Source: Carpediemonas membranifera
Lineage: Eukaryota; Fornicata
Direction of reading: 5' to 3'
Assembly: GCA_019828565.1 (NCBI GenBank)
Contig: JAHDYR010000019.1
Span: 62,001-126,000 of the forward strand
DNA: 64,000 nucleotides
A model generated the notes under the pieces. The model saw nothing but the letters and a program-made list of their open reading frames with translations. It was not told the origin of the DNA and did not search any database. Positions 50,681 through 60,899 of the stretch are shown here, in pieces (positions within the stretch are counted from its first letter, which is position 1; each line of letters opens with the position of its first letter). The translations under genes were made by a program, and so were the position numbers.

Positions 50681-51842
50681 GTAGCTCGGCGTTAAATGTA
50701 CAAGTGCGCGGGGTGAACGATGATGGTTGCAGCTTAATCGTAGCGTTGACTCGACCCTGTGACTGTTTCTCGCCGCCTGCTGTTGCGACACGCTCCTGCG
50801 TGGTGGAGATGACCTCGAGCTTGGCTGCGTGGCGAGGGTGGATGCTTGACACGTTAGCTCCCGAGTCTAATAACGCTGTCAGCTTCTGCTTGCCTACTGA
50901 AACCGGAACGAGTGGTAGGTTGATCTTGGACTTGGACTGATCTGCACTGATAGAGAGAGAATATTGCGGAGATTTATCCCGACAATATCTCTCCAGGTGA
51001 CCAGTCTTCTTGCAGATCGAGCACGTGTGCTTCGGCTTGGGGCACTTGTGCCATGCGTGCTTGCCGCCGCAGTTCCAGCAGGTGTAGTCGCGCTTCTTGT
51101 CAGTGCTACTGGGATGGGGCTTACGCTCTGACTTATCCCGGTTCAGCGTCTTGTTGCTTCCCTCCTCAGACGGCAGCGGCTGGCGATAAGGATGGCCGTT
51201 GCGGCCTGCTCTCTTTCTGTTACCGCTAGGATGGCCGCCTGTCGGGTGAATGCTCTTGGGGTGCTTCTGTCCGTCTCCTAGGTACGCTTCTCTCAGCTCT
51301 TCGCCGTCCCGCAGCTCGGTGCTAATGGCGAGTACCTGAGGCATGGCATCACTCAGAGTGGAATCTTCGATCAACTCTTGAATGCGGTACATAGTTCTGC
51401 CTGTTCCCTGCTTGAAGCAGCGGGCGTACGTCTTACACAGTGTCTCCTGTGATGACTCGGGTTGCAGAATAGCCAGCAATGTCTGAAAGCGCTTGTTGAT
51501 GCGTACCACCTCGCTAGGCGTGAAGGATGTGGCGTTCAAGCGGAAGTATTCAAGCCTTGCTACCTCGTGGCGTGGTCTAAAGGCCTTGCCGAGACGCTTG
51601 ACACAAGCGATGTCTTGTTCGCGCCGGCGTGTAGTCTTGGTCTTGATGAGCGCCACGGGAGGATCGTTGTCGTCCGTGCCGAGTACTCCGTCAACGTAGT
51701 CACGGACGCAGCTGTCTATTAGGCGGTCTGAGCGCTGTTTTCCGCCGAGTGCTCGATAATCTTGGAGCGCTTCCACGAACGTGACTAATTCAGCCACGGA
51801 CGTGCCCTTTAGTATCGGCGCTTTGGCCTTCCCGTATACCAT
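50681..51842 (-). pseudogene. Element C gag and start of protease
   Basis: Starts at 51842, 20 nt from the LTR. Capsid-like region homologous to A and B (LLAILQPESSQE ... YARCFKQG ... TMYRIQELIE), then two knuckles (CWNCGGKHAWHKC, CSICKKTGHLERYC) and a retropepsin start (LLDSGANVSS). The frame reaches LLLLDT, where L is inserted, and the coding continues at 35980. Without L gag, protease and RT form one frame. Confidence 0.87.
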
Positions 51843-51852
51843 GTTGGTGGGA

Positions 51853-51986
51853 TTAGTACTAATGTAGCCTTATGGCTAGGGAAAGATTGTTTAATATAAG
51901 AAAACCCATGATGTGGTGAATATGGTCAATACTATATAAATCTATGAAATGGTAATCCTATGTAACATTGGGTAAGACCCACTGCA
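51853..51986 (-). repeat. 5' LTR of element C with adjoining palindrome
   Basis: LTR 51863-51986, identical to 30988-31111 as far as I compared. TTAGTACTAA (51853-51862), a perfect palindrome, lies between LTR and gag. Confidence 0.9.
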
Positions 51987-51990
51987 CCGC

Positions 51991-52800
51991 ACTGTCAAGA
52001 AGTTCCTCGAACAGCTGAACACATACCACCAGAGGACACTACCCTACCATCCTGAGTCTAACGGCGTAGTAGAGCGTCGAAATGGGGAGGAGGCACGACA
52101 CCTACGCTGGCTCACACTTACAACACAGCAGTATGACAGCTGGTCAGACATCCTACCTTATATACAGCACATACTCAACTCTACGACCAACTCAGACACT
52201 CTACTGATCCCAAGCGAGATCATATTTGGCCACAGGATTGAGATCGGAGGGAGGTGGGAAGAGAGCGAGACGGGCGGCGACGAGCTCCTCACCCCAGCCG
52301 ACAGAGCGATGCAGCACAGAGACGACCTGACCCGAATGCAGCGTGACTTAGTCCAACTTTTGAGCGAAGCAGAACTACCATCAGCCCGGGAGTCGGGCCT
52401 GAAAGCCGGGGACCTGGTGTTGCTTAATCCAGTCCGGAAGTCAAAGCTCCACGGTCTGCTAGGCCCGTATAAGGTCGTCAGGACACTGAAGCACAAAACA
52501 GTCGAGATCGCCTCGCTGATCAGCGATCAAGTGAAGATTGTCCATGAAGACAGACTCATGGTCATCCCCGAGAACCTGGAGCTGGACCGAACACGCCAGC
52601 TTCAGGCCACCGACGAGGAGGAGTACGTTGTGGAGGCTATCCTGGGCCATAACACGAAGAACAAGACACTTCAAGTCAAATGGCTCGACTACACGACGCC
52701 GACGTGGGAGCCCTGGCTCAACCTACGACAGGTAGAGCTCGCTCAGCTGTATGCTCGCGACCATCGACTGCGGTGGGCCACTTCCCCGGGAGGGAGGTAG
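51991..52800 (+). pseudogene. Element H integrase end and chromodomain, duplicated copy
   Basis: Continues 30841-30987 across element C and repeats 23430-24239: integrase Glu region, C-terminal domain and chromodomain, stop at 52800. The insertion of C at CCGC separates it from its start. Confidence 0.87.
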
Positions 52801-52879
52801 TGTGTCGCAGGCTCCTTTATATATATCGACCATATTCACCTGAGAGGGTTTTTTTCTCGTATTAAATAGTTCCGATACA
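52801..52879 (+). repeat. Putative 3' LTR of element H, duplicated copy
   Basis: Same 79 bp as 24240-24318, after the same purine tract. Confidence 0.55.
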
Positions 52880-53675
52880 GTCGCCCTGGAGCAGCTCAGT
52901 GGTCATGCTGCGAAAGAAGACCGGTACGTGACGGCTGTGATGGAGTACTCGCCGCTGATCGAGGCCCTGGCGTCAATGACCGAGCACGACTTGTTGTTGA
53001 CCGAAGAGCTGATCGGTGGTCCGGTCTTGATCGGTCCTGAGACTCGGAGTGAGTCGAGTCGGGATAAACTCGCGAGCCCGAAATACCGCCAGGTTCCACT
53101 TTTTATGACTGATCAGCAGGCTACAGAGAGCACAGAGTCGGGAGCGATGTTTGCCCTAATGCGCCAGGCGATGCAGGCCACAGGTCAGGAGGAGAGTGCA
53201 CTCAGACTCATTGAGAGTACAAGAAGGCTCCAGGCCATCAACAAGGCCAAGGCTAGCACGGACCTTGGGATCGAGCCCGAGGACGATCCGGGGTCACGAA
53301 CAAGAATCTCAAGAACGTGTTCTACCGAACATCATTCTTCGCGGCGGATCTCTTAATCCTACTGAGAGACTCACTGGGCCTCGACGCGGCCAAGGGGGCG
53401 GTGGCTCGACCTTCCAAAGTCAAGAGTCTGAGGGAAAACAAGCACTTCGCCGCACTTGACCTCAGCAAGGCATTCCATCCGGCCCCAGTGCACCCGGACA
53501 CGCAGGAGTACCTGGCGTTCACCTACTCCAAGGGCACTACACCAATACAACGATGCCGTTCGGCCTTTCCACCGCGGCTGGTCATATGCAAAAGGCCTTA
53601 GAGGAGGCCCTGGCTGCCATGCTAGGCACGGCGTGCCTTGTGTATGTTGACGATATCGTCTATGGGTCGACTTGA
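52880..53675 (+). pseudogene. Element I: gag-like stretch and RT fragment
   Basis: From 52880 a helical, acidic gag-like frame runs to about 53340 (LEQLSGHAAKEDRYVTAVME...). From about 53400 the sequence is gypsy-type RT with several frame changes: HFAALDLSKAFH, MPFGLSTAAGHMQ and LVYVDDIVYG (YVDD). Protease and the RT fingers are absent. A decayed, internally deleted element between the H LTR and the host gene. Confidence 0.65.
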
Positions 53676-54094
53676 CCAGTCCAACCTTACACGAGTGATG
53701 CGGCAGCCGAAGATTTGGCGGCCCAATCGCAGGATCGCGTGCGTATCGGAGGGAGTCGCGCGGAGTCATCAGCGCTTTGGAGCCCCGAAACAGACCCAGT
53801 TTTTTTTCTTGGCTCATGGTCTTCGACATGTTCTCCGCGTTCATCTCGACCAAGTTGTCCAACGATGACGCCCATGTGCTGTCTCGCACCGAGGGAAAGA
53901 CCCTTACGAAACCCAATTGGGATTCTGCGGGTGAGACGGCTGAAGCTTATCCCTCTCCGCTCGAGGGCATCCGCAGACTCCAACTGTGGTTAATGCTCGA
54001 CATCTTCGCCCTCATGGGCACACGCCCAACCTACGACGATGAGGGGGACGACAAGATCTCCCCCTGCAAGTAGTGTGCAAACGCTGATCCGCAG
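53676..54094 (+). other. Unassigned ~420-bp insert splitting the element I RT
   Basis: The RT reading breaks right after VYVDDIVYGS and resumes at 54095 with KRLKLNKDKCFF. The sequence between matches nothing else in the window and has no convincing ORF. It could be a small non-autonomous insertion or a rearranged scrap. Confidence 0.4.
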
Positions 54095-54179
54095 GCGATT
54101 TGGACGGGTGCGAGAGAAGAGGCTGAAGCTCAACAAGGACAAGTGCTTCTTTACTCTAAACCAAGCCCACGCCCTCCAC
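54095..54179 (+). pseudogene. Element I RT thumb scrap
   Basis: RVREKRLKLNKDKCFFTLNQ is the stretch that follows YxDD in gypsy RTs. It ends where the host gene's 3' end begins. Confidence 0.6.
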
Positions 54180-56981
54180 TCATCTTCCGTGAGACAACTC
54201 ATGGAATAAATCATGCATGTACCCAACCCACACAGACGTGGACTTGAGGCCCCATGCGTGGTGGTGTACCCTCACACCGATAGCATAGGTCACGCCCTCC
54301 GTAGTGCAGTCGAGAATGCCCGTATGAGTCAGGAACTCGACAGCCTCAATGGGGTTGCCTGTCTTGATGTAGAACGGCCGGCCGTACCACAAGGTGTGGG
54401 GTGGGAGCCGCTGCATTATGTCGGCGTTGTACGGGTGCAGGACGAGGCTGCGTTCGTTCCTACGCCAGCACCGCTCCACAGAGGGCACCACGTCGTTCAG
54501 GTAGCGGCACACGGGCCGGTGCCAGCGTGTCTCCTCAACAAATAGTTCTCGCCGCCTGTACTCGTTGATCAGCTGGACTATGGCGACTGTGTCCCTCTCT
54601 GCCGTGCCCTCGCCGGCATTGCCCGTGGGAATGGGCCGCTTAAGCTGCACCGGTGGACCCCACCAGCATCCAGGGACGCCCGACTGGGATAGGGCCTCGG
54701 GGCCGAGGAAAGGGCGCCAGTAGTCGCGGGTGGAGAGATCGATGGCCATCTCGTCGAGCAGATCGTATCTCTGGACGTTGGTGTACATCTCAGTGGCGTT
54801 GATGAGCATGCCCAGCCTGGTATAGGGGAATGATGAGGCGTGGATGTCGATGTACTGCTTACCTGTGCCCACGTCCCAGTGGACGGCGATGCACCGCTCG
54901 CCCTTGAGGTTCTTTGAATTGATGAAACTCCGCGCGGTCCGCTGGGTAACAATCCTAGAAATGTTTCTCTGGGTGTCGTAGCCTGTCGCCAGATCCTTTC
55001 GAGACGACCTGTCGATGCCCGTGAGGTCCAGTGTGGGTAGACTCATCCTGTTTCCCTGCCCGAGGTCTGCCGCACTAGCCAGAGCCGACCCGCTCACGGT
55101 GTCGTCCTCAGAGTCTGATCCGGCGTCGAGGAAATTCTCCTCCAGCGCCCGGCCGCCCATGCCGGCCCGGAGGAGGGATTTGATGTCTGTCTTGCGGTGG
55201 CGGACAGACCGTCTGCCCGTCGTGAGGACCGAGTCGTGCTGGTACTCGGACGCGCGGAGGTCAAAGGCGAGGGTCCGGGTCTTCTCAGGCGCCACAAAGA
55301 GCTTGGAAATCTGCTGGACTCGGGAGCTTTCCTTCGCAGACTCGCCGCCCGAGTCCTCGAAGGGCAGGCCCCTCTCCTCCCTCTCGGCGGGGGTCTCAAA
55401 CGTCACCACCCACACCGTCCTACGTCTGTTGCTGTGCCCGAGCGCCACGTACGCATCCACGCCCTGGCCCAGCAGCAGGGAGCACAGGAGGATGGCCCGC
55501 TCCCAGAGTGTCCCCTTTTGGGCAGTGAGGACCATCGCCGGATTCGCGGTGGACTCGATCGAGAGGGCCGACGGCATATGTGGGAATAGCGGGCCCGAGT
55601 CTCGGATCCGGGCCACATTTAGCGCGATCTCCTTAATATCCTTGAGGGGGGACCTGACGGCGTTGACGTGGGTGCAGGCGGGTCGGAAAATGCCGTCCTC
55701 GTCGGGCTGGACGAATCTCAAGTGGCGGCGCTTGAACTGGTGCCGCAGCTGCTTGTATTGGCGGTTGTAAATCTTGAAAAAGTTGAACTGAGAGGTGGGA
55801 TCCCGGAGGATATGGCTGGGCGCGTGGGCGATATCGGCGGGCCCGTTCGGCTCCTGATAACGGACGTGAATTGGATCAGCCTGCACACACAGGCAAAATG
55901 TGGACAGATGCTCCTCCAGCTCGGTTCTGTGGCGAGTGAACCATATATCTTCGTTTGATCTGAAATACTCGAAGATGCCGTCGTTTTCGCACTGAATGAT
56001 GGCCTCAAGCACCATGGGCGGAGTCTTGGGTGGAAGCAGGTACGGCGTGGACATCAGCAGCAGGTGCGGCACAGCGGTGGGGGCGTTGGCAAGGGCGGAT
56101 ACGAGTGGGATGTAGGAATAGCCGATGAGCTCGCTGTGGCCTGATCTGCCCATGGAGTAGCGGTCCCAGACGGTGAAGGAGATGTACTGGTCCATCATCC
56201 AGCGGCACATGTCGGCCGTGTTGCTCGTTGGGAAGTTGACCTTAAGCTGCACCCTCGTCTCCCACATGGGGTTGTTATCGTGCACGAGAATGGCCGTCTC
56301 GGCGGTGGAGTTGCCGCAGCGGACTGTGATATAGGGGTCGAAACCATCGAAGTGCACCCCAGCCTGCCCGACTGCCTTGGGCCGTGAGTAGAAGGCGGCG
56401 TTGTAAGCGCCCTTGATGAGGATCGAAATCACACGGAAGTGAGGCGCCGGAAGGTTTTCGGGGATCTGGATATCGTCAAAGATGTCCTGCACATGAGAGA
56501 AGTCTGCCAATACGTTCTGTTGGGTGATATGATCGCGCCCCTTGTAGTAAATGCGGACAACCTGCGTCAGCTCCTCCGACGTCAGCGCCATCTGGCCAGT
56601 CTTCAGGATACGGACGAATGTCTCGCGGTCTAGCGCACGGCCGTACTTGTTCTTGAAATGCTCGAAGGAGGACCTACATCGAACCTTCTCCTTCTCGAGC
56701 AGCATCTCGTATTCGCCGACAAGCTGAAGGAAATCCTCGAAATCGAGCATGTCATCTCCATCTCGGTCATACTGCCGAATGAGATCGAGCGCTTCGTCCA
56801 TCGTCTTGTATGGGCCAAGGAAAGGAACCATTCGGTACAAATCTTCTGTGGTCAGCAGAGATGTTCCCCTGCGCGTGAACTGATCAAATAGTAGGTAAAA
56901 GCGATTCACCTGATAGTAAGAGAGATGCGACATCTCGGGTATTCCACCAGGCGGATCGTTGTGTTGCCATAAACTGCACAT
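54180..56981 (-). CDS. EF-hand, C2 and transglutaminase-like protein (CEP76/CC2D2A type)
   Basis: 933 residues, no intron. An N-terminal EF-hand region (complete loop DRDGDDMLDFED, 72-83) is followed by a C2 domain (~183-312: GFDPYITVRCGN, ISFTVWDRYS). A transglutaminase-like fold follows (~485-720), beginning GTLWERAILLCSLLLGQGVDAYVALG, the hallmark of CEP76 and CC2D2A. Where an active enzyme has G-D-C, this has G-T-L, so it is probably a structural, inactive domain as in those ciliary proteins. The known family acts at centrioles and the ciliary transition zone; the role here is inferred from that. The EF-hand pair is unusual for the family. The last few codons touch element I, so the 3' untranslated region may come from it. 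Confidence 0.72.
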   Translation of the reverse strand: MCSLWQHNDPPGGIPEMSHLSYYQVNRFYLLFDQFTRRGTSLLTTEDLYRMVPFLGPYKTMDEALDLIRQYDRDGDDMLDFEDFLQLVGEYEMLLEKEKVRCRSSFEHFKNKYGRALDRETFVRILKTGQMALTSEELTQVVRIYYKGRDHITQQNVLADFSHVQDIFDDIQIPENLPAPHFRVISILIKGAYNAAFYSRPKAVGQAGVHFDGFDPYITVRCGNSTAETAILVHDNNPMWETRVQLKVNFPTSNTADMCRWMMDQYISFTVWDRYSMGRSGHSELIGYSYIPLVSALANAPTAVPHLLLMSTPYLLPPKTPPMVLEAIIQCENDGIFEYFRSNEDIWFTRHRTELEEHLSTFCLCVQADPIHVRYQEPNGPADIAHAPSHILRDPTSQFNFFKIYNRQYKQLRHQFKRRHLRFVQPDEDGIFRPACTHVNAVRSPLKDIKEIALNVARIRDSGPLFPHMPSALSIESTANPAMVLTAQKGTLWERAILLCSLLLGQGVDAYVALGHSNRRRTVWVVTFETPAEREERGLPFEDSGGESAKESSRVQQISKLFVAPEKTRTLAFDLRASEYQHDSVLTTGRRSVRHRKTDIKSLLRAGMGGRALEENFLDAGSDSEDDTVSGSALASAADLGQGNRMSLPTLDLTGIDRSSRKDLATGYDTQRNISRIVTQRTARSFINSKNLKGERCIAVHWDVGTGKQYIDIHASSFPYTRLGMLINATEMYTNVQRYDLLDEMAIDLSTRDYWRPFLGPEALSQSGVPGCWWGPPVQLKRPIPTGNAGEGTAERDTVAIVQLINEYRRRELFVEETRWHRPVCRYLNDVVPSVERCWRRNERSLVLHPYNADIMQRLPPHTLWYGRPFYIKTGNPIEAVEFLTHTGILDCTTEGVTYAIGVRVHHHAWGLKSTSVWVGYMHDLFHELSHGR

Positions 56982-57643
56982 TGCAAAATTCTTCTAACTA
57001 ACGACTGTGCCGATACTGGCGCCTCTTCGGGGCTCTGCAGCATCATACGCGCCAGACTTCTCGTACTTCCGACCTGCACTGGCTGCCGACAGGTCTGAGG
57101 TGGTATGGTCCGATGGACATAAATGGCTCATGCATATAAAGCTATAAATTCACGCAAGTGTTGCCTCGGTCATACAGGCACTAGACTGAGCTAGCGGACG
57201 ACATTGCTGGGTGGTCTCGCGTGCAGGTTGCGGAGCGGTGGGAAATTCCTCAGCGGAAGCGCCAGTCTCTGGCTGTGCCTCTCCGGGGCTTCCTGAGGAG
57301 GGCGATGGCGAGGGGCCTGGATTGGTGCCGGCGTGACCGGGACCCTCGAAGCGAGGATGGACATATGCTCGTTAAACGCAACCTCACGACTATTCTGGCG
57401 TGGATTCAAAGCCATGGGGAGCAATCTCGGCGTCATCAACGGTTTGGATGAGGACGGCTTTGTTGTAAATCCTCTGACGACCCCTGGCCGTTGGCGGCGA
57501 GCGCCCGACCGGTGAGCCCGTCCCCGAGCATTCTTCTGACTCGGAGGAGCACACAGCTGAAGACTGGCGCCCCATCCCCCGCCAATAGTTGACCATCACC
57601 ACTACCATAAACTATAAACGCCTCATGTATTTACCCCGCCCCC
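56982..57643. other. Intergenic region
   Basis: 662 bases between two minus-strand genes. Short ORFs are Pro/Arg-rich and lack any domain; I see no gene. It should hold the promoter of the CEP76/CC2D2A-type gene, but no clear TATA box stands out. Confidence 0.5.
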
Positions 57644-58783
57644 TCACTTGGGCAGGCATCCCTCGCACATGAGTCTGCCATCGACGACGGCGACATCCGC
57701 ATGGAAGATTCCCGCCTCATCCGGGACCAGCGGGAGCTCCTTGCCGCACACGGAGCACTCAATCGCGATGACATCGTCAGTACACAGGCCCTGCCCTACC
57801 AAAGAGGGCAGCGAGTGCCGCGACACCGTAGGCTTGTCCTCAACAGCTGCGGCGACCTTGCGGGCGGGCACGTCGTCCGGCTGAGTGCGACTAACCCAGT
57901 CGTCGTAGTCCGGGATGACGGTGGCGGCCTCATACGACGTGTGGCCCCGAACATCGAGGTCATGTTGCTCGAGACAGATGTCAACCTCGCCCTGTGTCGC
58001 ATACGCTCGGCCACAGCGCTCGCATAGGCGCTTACACGCAACAAGTGCCTCGAGCGCTACGAAATCCTCACCCTTGGAGACCTTCTTCTGCACTGGCCGC
58101 CGCACGGCCTGCGGCTGTGCGTGGGCCGCGACCATGCCCGTCTGTGCCTGCATCACGGCGGTGTTGATCGACGCTATGAGGCCCTGGAACCTCCGGACGC
58201 CATCAGGGCATATGGTGACGGCAGGGGGGGCGAGCTTGTAGTTCCCGGCCAGCTGGAGCAGCACCATGTCCAGACCTGTGCTCGCAGCCACCTGTCTGAG
58301 GAATGCGTCGTTTACCACGTTCGCGTAGGCTACGTGCCACCTCTGGATCGTTCTGATGAGGAAGCGGAGGGGTTGGCGGTTCGCCGGGACTGACCCATCG
58401 CCCTCGTAGCCGAGCATCGTGCCGTTAAGCGCGGAGATGAGTTCTTGGAGCTTGTCTGAGAGGTCCAGGCGCTGGGCACCGTCCATTCGACGCAGGATGT
58501 TGTCGGCAATGTATGTGAGCGCGACAGAGAGCCAAGCAGCACGATTTCTGGATTCAACTTCAGTAATTTCTGGATTATATGCCCTGATAGCATCAACAAG
58601 CGTGTGTTCTGTGAATTGAGTGATCAGAACGATGAAATCAGTCAAGGACATGCCAGATTGTGTGATTCCAATGTTCTCCAGCTCTGTGAACGAGTTGATC
58701 TGGTTTTCCAAGATAGGAGTGCTGATAAAGATCGACAGAAGCTGTCTATACCAATCCTCTACCAAGTTCTTCGGAATTGGCAT
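57644..58783 (-). CDS. Zinc-finger protein, possibly Pcf11-like
   Basis: 379 residues from the ATG at 58783 (an in-frame ATG at 58861 would add a Cys-rich, unlikely leader). The N-terminal ~130 residues are helical and could be a CTD-interacting-like domain, but the match is weak. Near the C-terminus a first finger (CKRLCERCGRAY ... CLEQH) is followed by DYDDWVS. A second finger follows (ECSVCGKEL ... DGRLMCEGCLPK). Pcf11 has such a pair separated by a W-containing segment, and it acts in 3'-end cleavage and transcription termination. The assignment is tentative; another zinc-ribbon protein is possible. Confidence 0.38.
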   Translation of the reverse strand: MPIPKNLVEDWYRQLLSIFISTPILENQINSFTELENIGITQSGMSLTDFIVLITQFTEHTLVDAIRAYNPEITEVESRNRAAWLSVALTYIADNILRRMDGAQRLDLSDKLQELISALNGTMLGYEGDGSVPANRQPLRFLIRTIQRWHVAYANVVNDAFLRQVAASTGLDMVLLQLAGNYKLAPPAVTICPDGVRRFQGLIASINTAVMQAQTGMVAAHAQPQAVRRPVQKKVSKGEDFVALEALVACKRLCERCGRAYATQGEVDICLEQHDLDVRGHTSYEAATVIPDYDDWVSRTQPDDVPARKVAAAVEDKPTVSRHSLPSLVGQGLCTDDVIAIECSVCGKELPLVPDEAGIFHADVAVVDGRLMCEGCLPK

Positions 58784-59286
58784 TTGTAGCAGAGAGCATA
58801 AAATGCACCCTCCCGAATCACTCTGGAGTGCTACGCCGCACTGGCTTACAACGATGCCCATCAGAAGTTGACCATGACAGAGGTGGAGAACCTCCGCGCC
58901 ACGCGTGCTCCCATCCGTGAGTCGAGACAGATGGTACCCCGAGTCTCTCCTTATACAGAACTCGCACGAGGACCTGCGAGGATCTGACGGCGTCTCTCTT
59001 GGCGGGGGTCGCGATCACCCTGCCCTCCGCGGTGACGGCCGACCCGGCGAGCCATCGCCAGGCTCGGGGGAGGCGTCCTGCTAGTCACGCAGCATCTCGC
59101 AGTGACATATGCCTGCCTGTGAGGGCAAACACATTGATGCCGCAGTCAAAATGATAGTCACTTCGCTAGGGGTGTTCGCGGCACTGTGCTGTTGGGCCCC
59201 TGCACTTGGCCGACCTCCTCCTCGATGAGGCGGGATTGCTTGATCACCGTATAGTCAATTTAAATATACTGCTCATTCCCACTGAG
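58784..59286. other. Intergenic region
   Basis: 503 bases. No ORF or RNA gene that I can support. The minus strand shows CATTTTATGC just upstream of the 58783 start, a weak AT-rich element. Confidence 0.5.
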
Positions 59287-60560
59287 CTACCTGATGACCT
59301 CATCAGCCATCCGGGTCATGATCAGCTTGTACGCCGCCCGGAACTCCGCCTCCTTCTTGTTACGGCCCAGGGCAGACGCCCTCAGCACCTCGCGGTTGGT
59401 GGGGTTCGAGACCTTAACGGTGCTGCTGAACCGGGGCGCGTGGTCAGGCGCGCTGGGGTCCATCTTGCGGCGGGTCTCGTAGAGTGGCAGGTTTAGGCCG
59501 TTCTTCTGGCAGTATTCGTTAAGGACGCCTATGTAAATACAGTAAATGGGCGTGTGTACATACCCTTGTAGTTGAGCCCCATCTGGTAGCCGGGACTGTT
59601 GCGGGGGATGTCGTTCATGATGTCCGCATCGAGTGACGAGCACCCAGAGCTAAGGGACGTCCCAGAGGCGTATGAAACCTCAGTTCCCTCCGTCTCAGAA
59701 GCCGTGATGTAGCCGGGGGCGACGTGGGGTCCCCCGGCCCGTCCGACATATGGCCCGCGTGGCTCTGCCTTGACTGTGGCGTGGCTGTACTGCGCGTAGC
59801 GTTGCGCAACGAACTCGGGTGACACGGGCGGCGGCGGGCCTGCCCTGCCAGCGGGGGCAGCGGCTACACGTGGGGGGTTCACGGGAGCGTCCCAAAAGTT
59901 AAAGTCATCTTCTCCTGGGTTAGCCACAACTGGAGCACGGCGATCAGCGTTATGCCGAGGGTTTTGAGGGGGAATTCCCTTAAATTCCGGGTAAATATCG
60001 AGGCGGACGATTGCGTCCATCAGTCCCGACATACCTCCGCTGTCCGCCTTCAGCAAGAAGTAGAATAGCTTGGGGAATCGGTCTTGCAGGTTAAAGGTGG
60101 ACAGCGGAAGTACGTCGGGCTGACTCAAGGCCCCGAAGACCTTGAACATGCCCGCCACGGTGTCGATCGAGTACTGTCGGGTTATCTGCATCACATCCAA
60201 ATTGCATTCCATTGCCAACAATGCAAGGGCAGTATTATAGATAATCTTACCAGTTGTAACCGCATTAGGGCTTTCAGCATCAAAGGCTGCTCGAATTAAG
60301 AAATCGCTCCATTCAATCCTGAAAAAATGGCTCAATTCGAGCTGTATCTGCATAAGTAGATGGGTTCTGCGTGAATTCACAAACTTGATGATGATCGCCT
60401 TGCATTCTGTTGTGCTTGTCTGGATTTGAGCTGCATGTCTCGCATTATTAGCACAACTTGAACCGTATGTAACACAGTAAATCAGAAAAAAACTTGAAGC
60501 TTCGAGCAAGAATTGCTGTGATATGTGCTTTACTGAGTCAAGTTTCTCTGATAACACCAT
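59287..60560 (-). CDS. Double-stranded-RNA-binding protein, two exons
   Basis: Exon 1 is 60560-59564 and exon 2 is 59528-59287; splicing the 35-nt intron gives 412 residues. The C-terminus is a dsRBD: VLNEYCQKNGLNLPLYE (helix 1 and strand 1), FSSTVKVSN, and GRNKKEAEFRAAYKLI (helix 2 with the RNA-contacting KK). The N-terminal ~230 residues are helical and not recognised; the middle is Pro/Gly-rich and disordered. Without splicing the protein would end nine codons into the intron and lack the dsRBD. A role in RNA processing or silencing is only a guess from the domain. The 5' 300 bases are AT-rich compared with neighbours. Confidence 0.7.
59529..59563 (-). other. 35-nt spliceosomal intron in the dsRBD gene
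   Basis: Minus strand: GTATGT at the 5' end, TACTGTATTTACATAG at the 3' end. Removal joins NYKG to VLNEYC in frame and completes helix 1 of the dsRBD, which strongly supports it. Confidence 0.78.
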
Positions 60561-60899
60561 CGCATTTTTCGGAAATATGACCCAATCAAATAAAAAACTG
60601 ATGGATGAATGTTAAACCCCCTACTTTCGGGACTTGCGAGCCAGGTCTGTCGTTGGCTTTGTCGACGAACTGTGATGAAACAGCTCAAAATCTCTGAGGT
60701 CCCGCTCGGATTCACGTCCTTGGTGAGCCTGGCGGTCCTGGGCGAAATGGGTGCGATGATCATTGGGAAGTGGCGCAACAGCCTCCGTTCCTGCGCGAAC
60801 TTTTAACCTTCACCGCCACCCAGCATGCATGGCATCGCTCAGTGCTCACATGCGTCGGGTCTACTTTAACATTAAACTCTACTGTACACACATCCGTCA
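60561..60899. other. Intergenic region
   Basis: 339 bases between the dsRBD gene start and the coiled-coil gene stop. No credible gene. Presumably it holds the dsRBD gene promoter. Confidence 0.5.

Larger units (their letters stand above)
30984..51990 (-). mobile_element. Element C: complete Ty3/gypsy-like element with antisense accessory gene, carrying LINE L
   Basis: Target duplication CCGC at 30984-30987 and 51987-51990, 124-bp LTRs at both ends. Without L it is about 6.3 kb. Gag and protease start lie right of L, the rest of pol left of L, and the accessory gene is convergent at the far left. Next to the 3' LTR is GGAGGGGCAG (element orientation), the purine tract. Confidence 0.93.
30033..52919. 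repeat. Duplicate of 22474-24358, split by element C
   Basis: 30033-30987 plus 51987-52919 repeats 22474-24358 (G end, G LTR, H integrase, H LTR, scrap of I gag). One T is missing near 30620. Element C, bounded by CCGC, interrupts the copy inside the H integrase. Confidence 0.88.

Noticed and set aside
57191-57439. Small Pro/Arg-rich minus-strand ORF between two host genes
   Set aside because: Low-complexity composition, no domain, no conservation evidence; best seen as intergenic chance.
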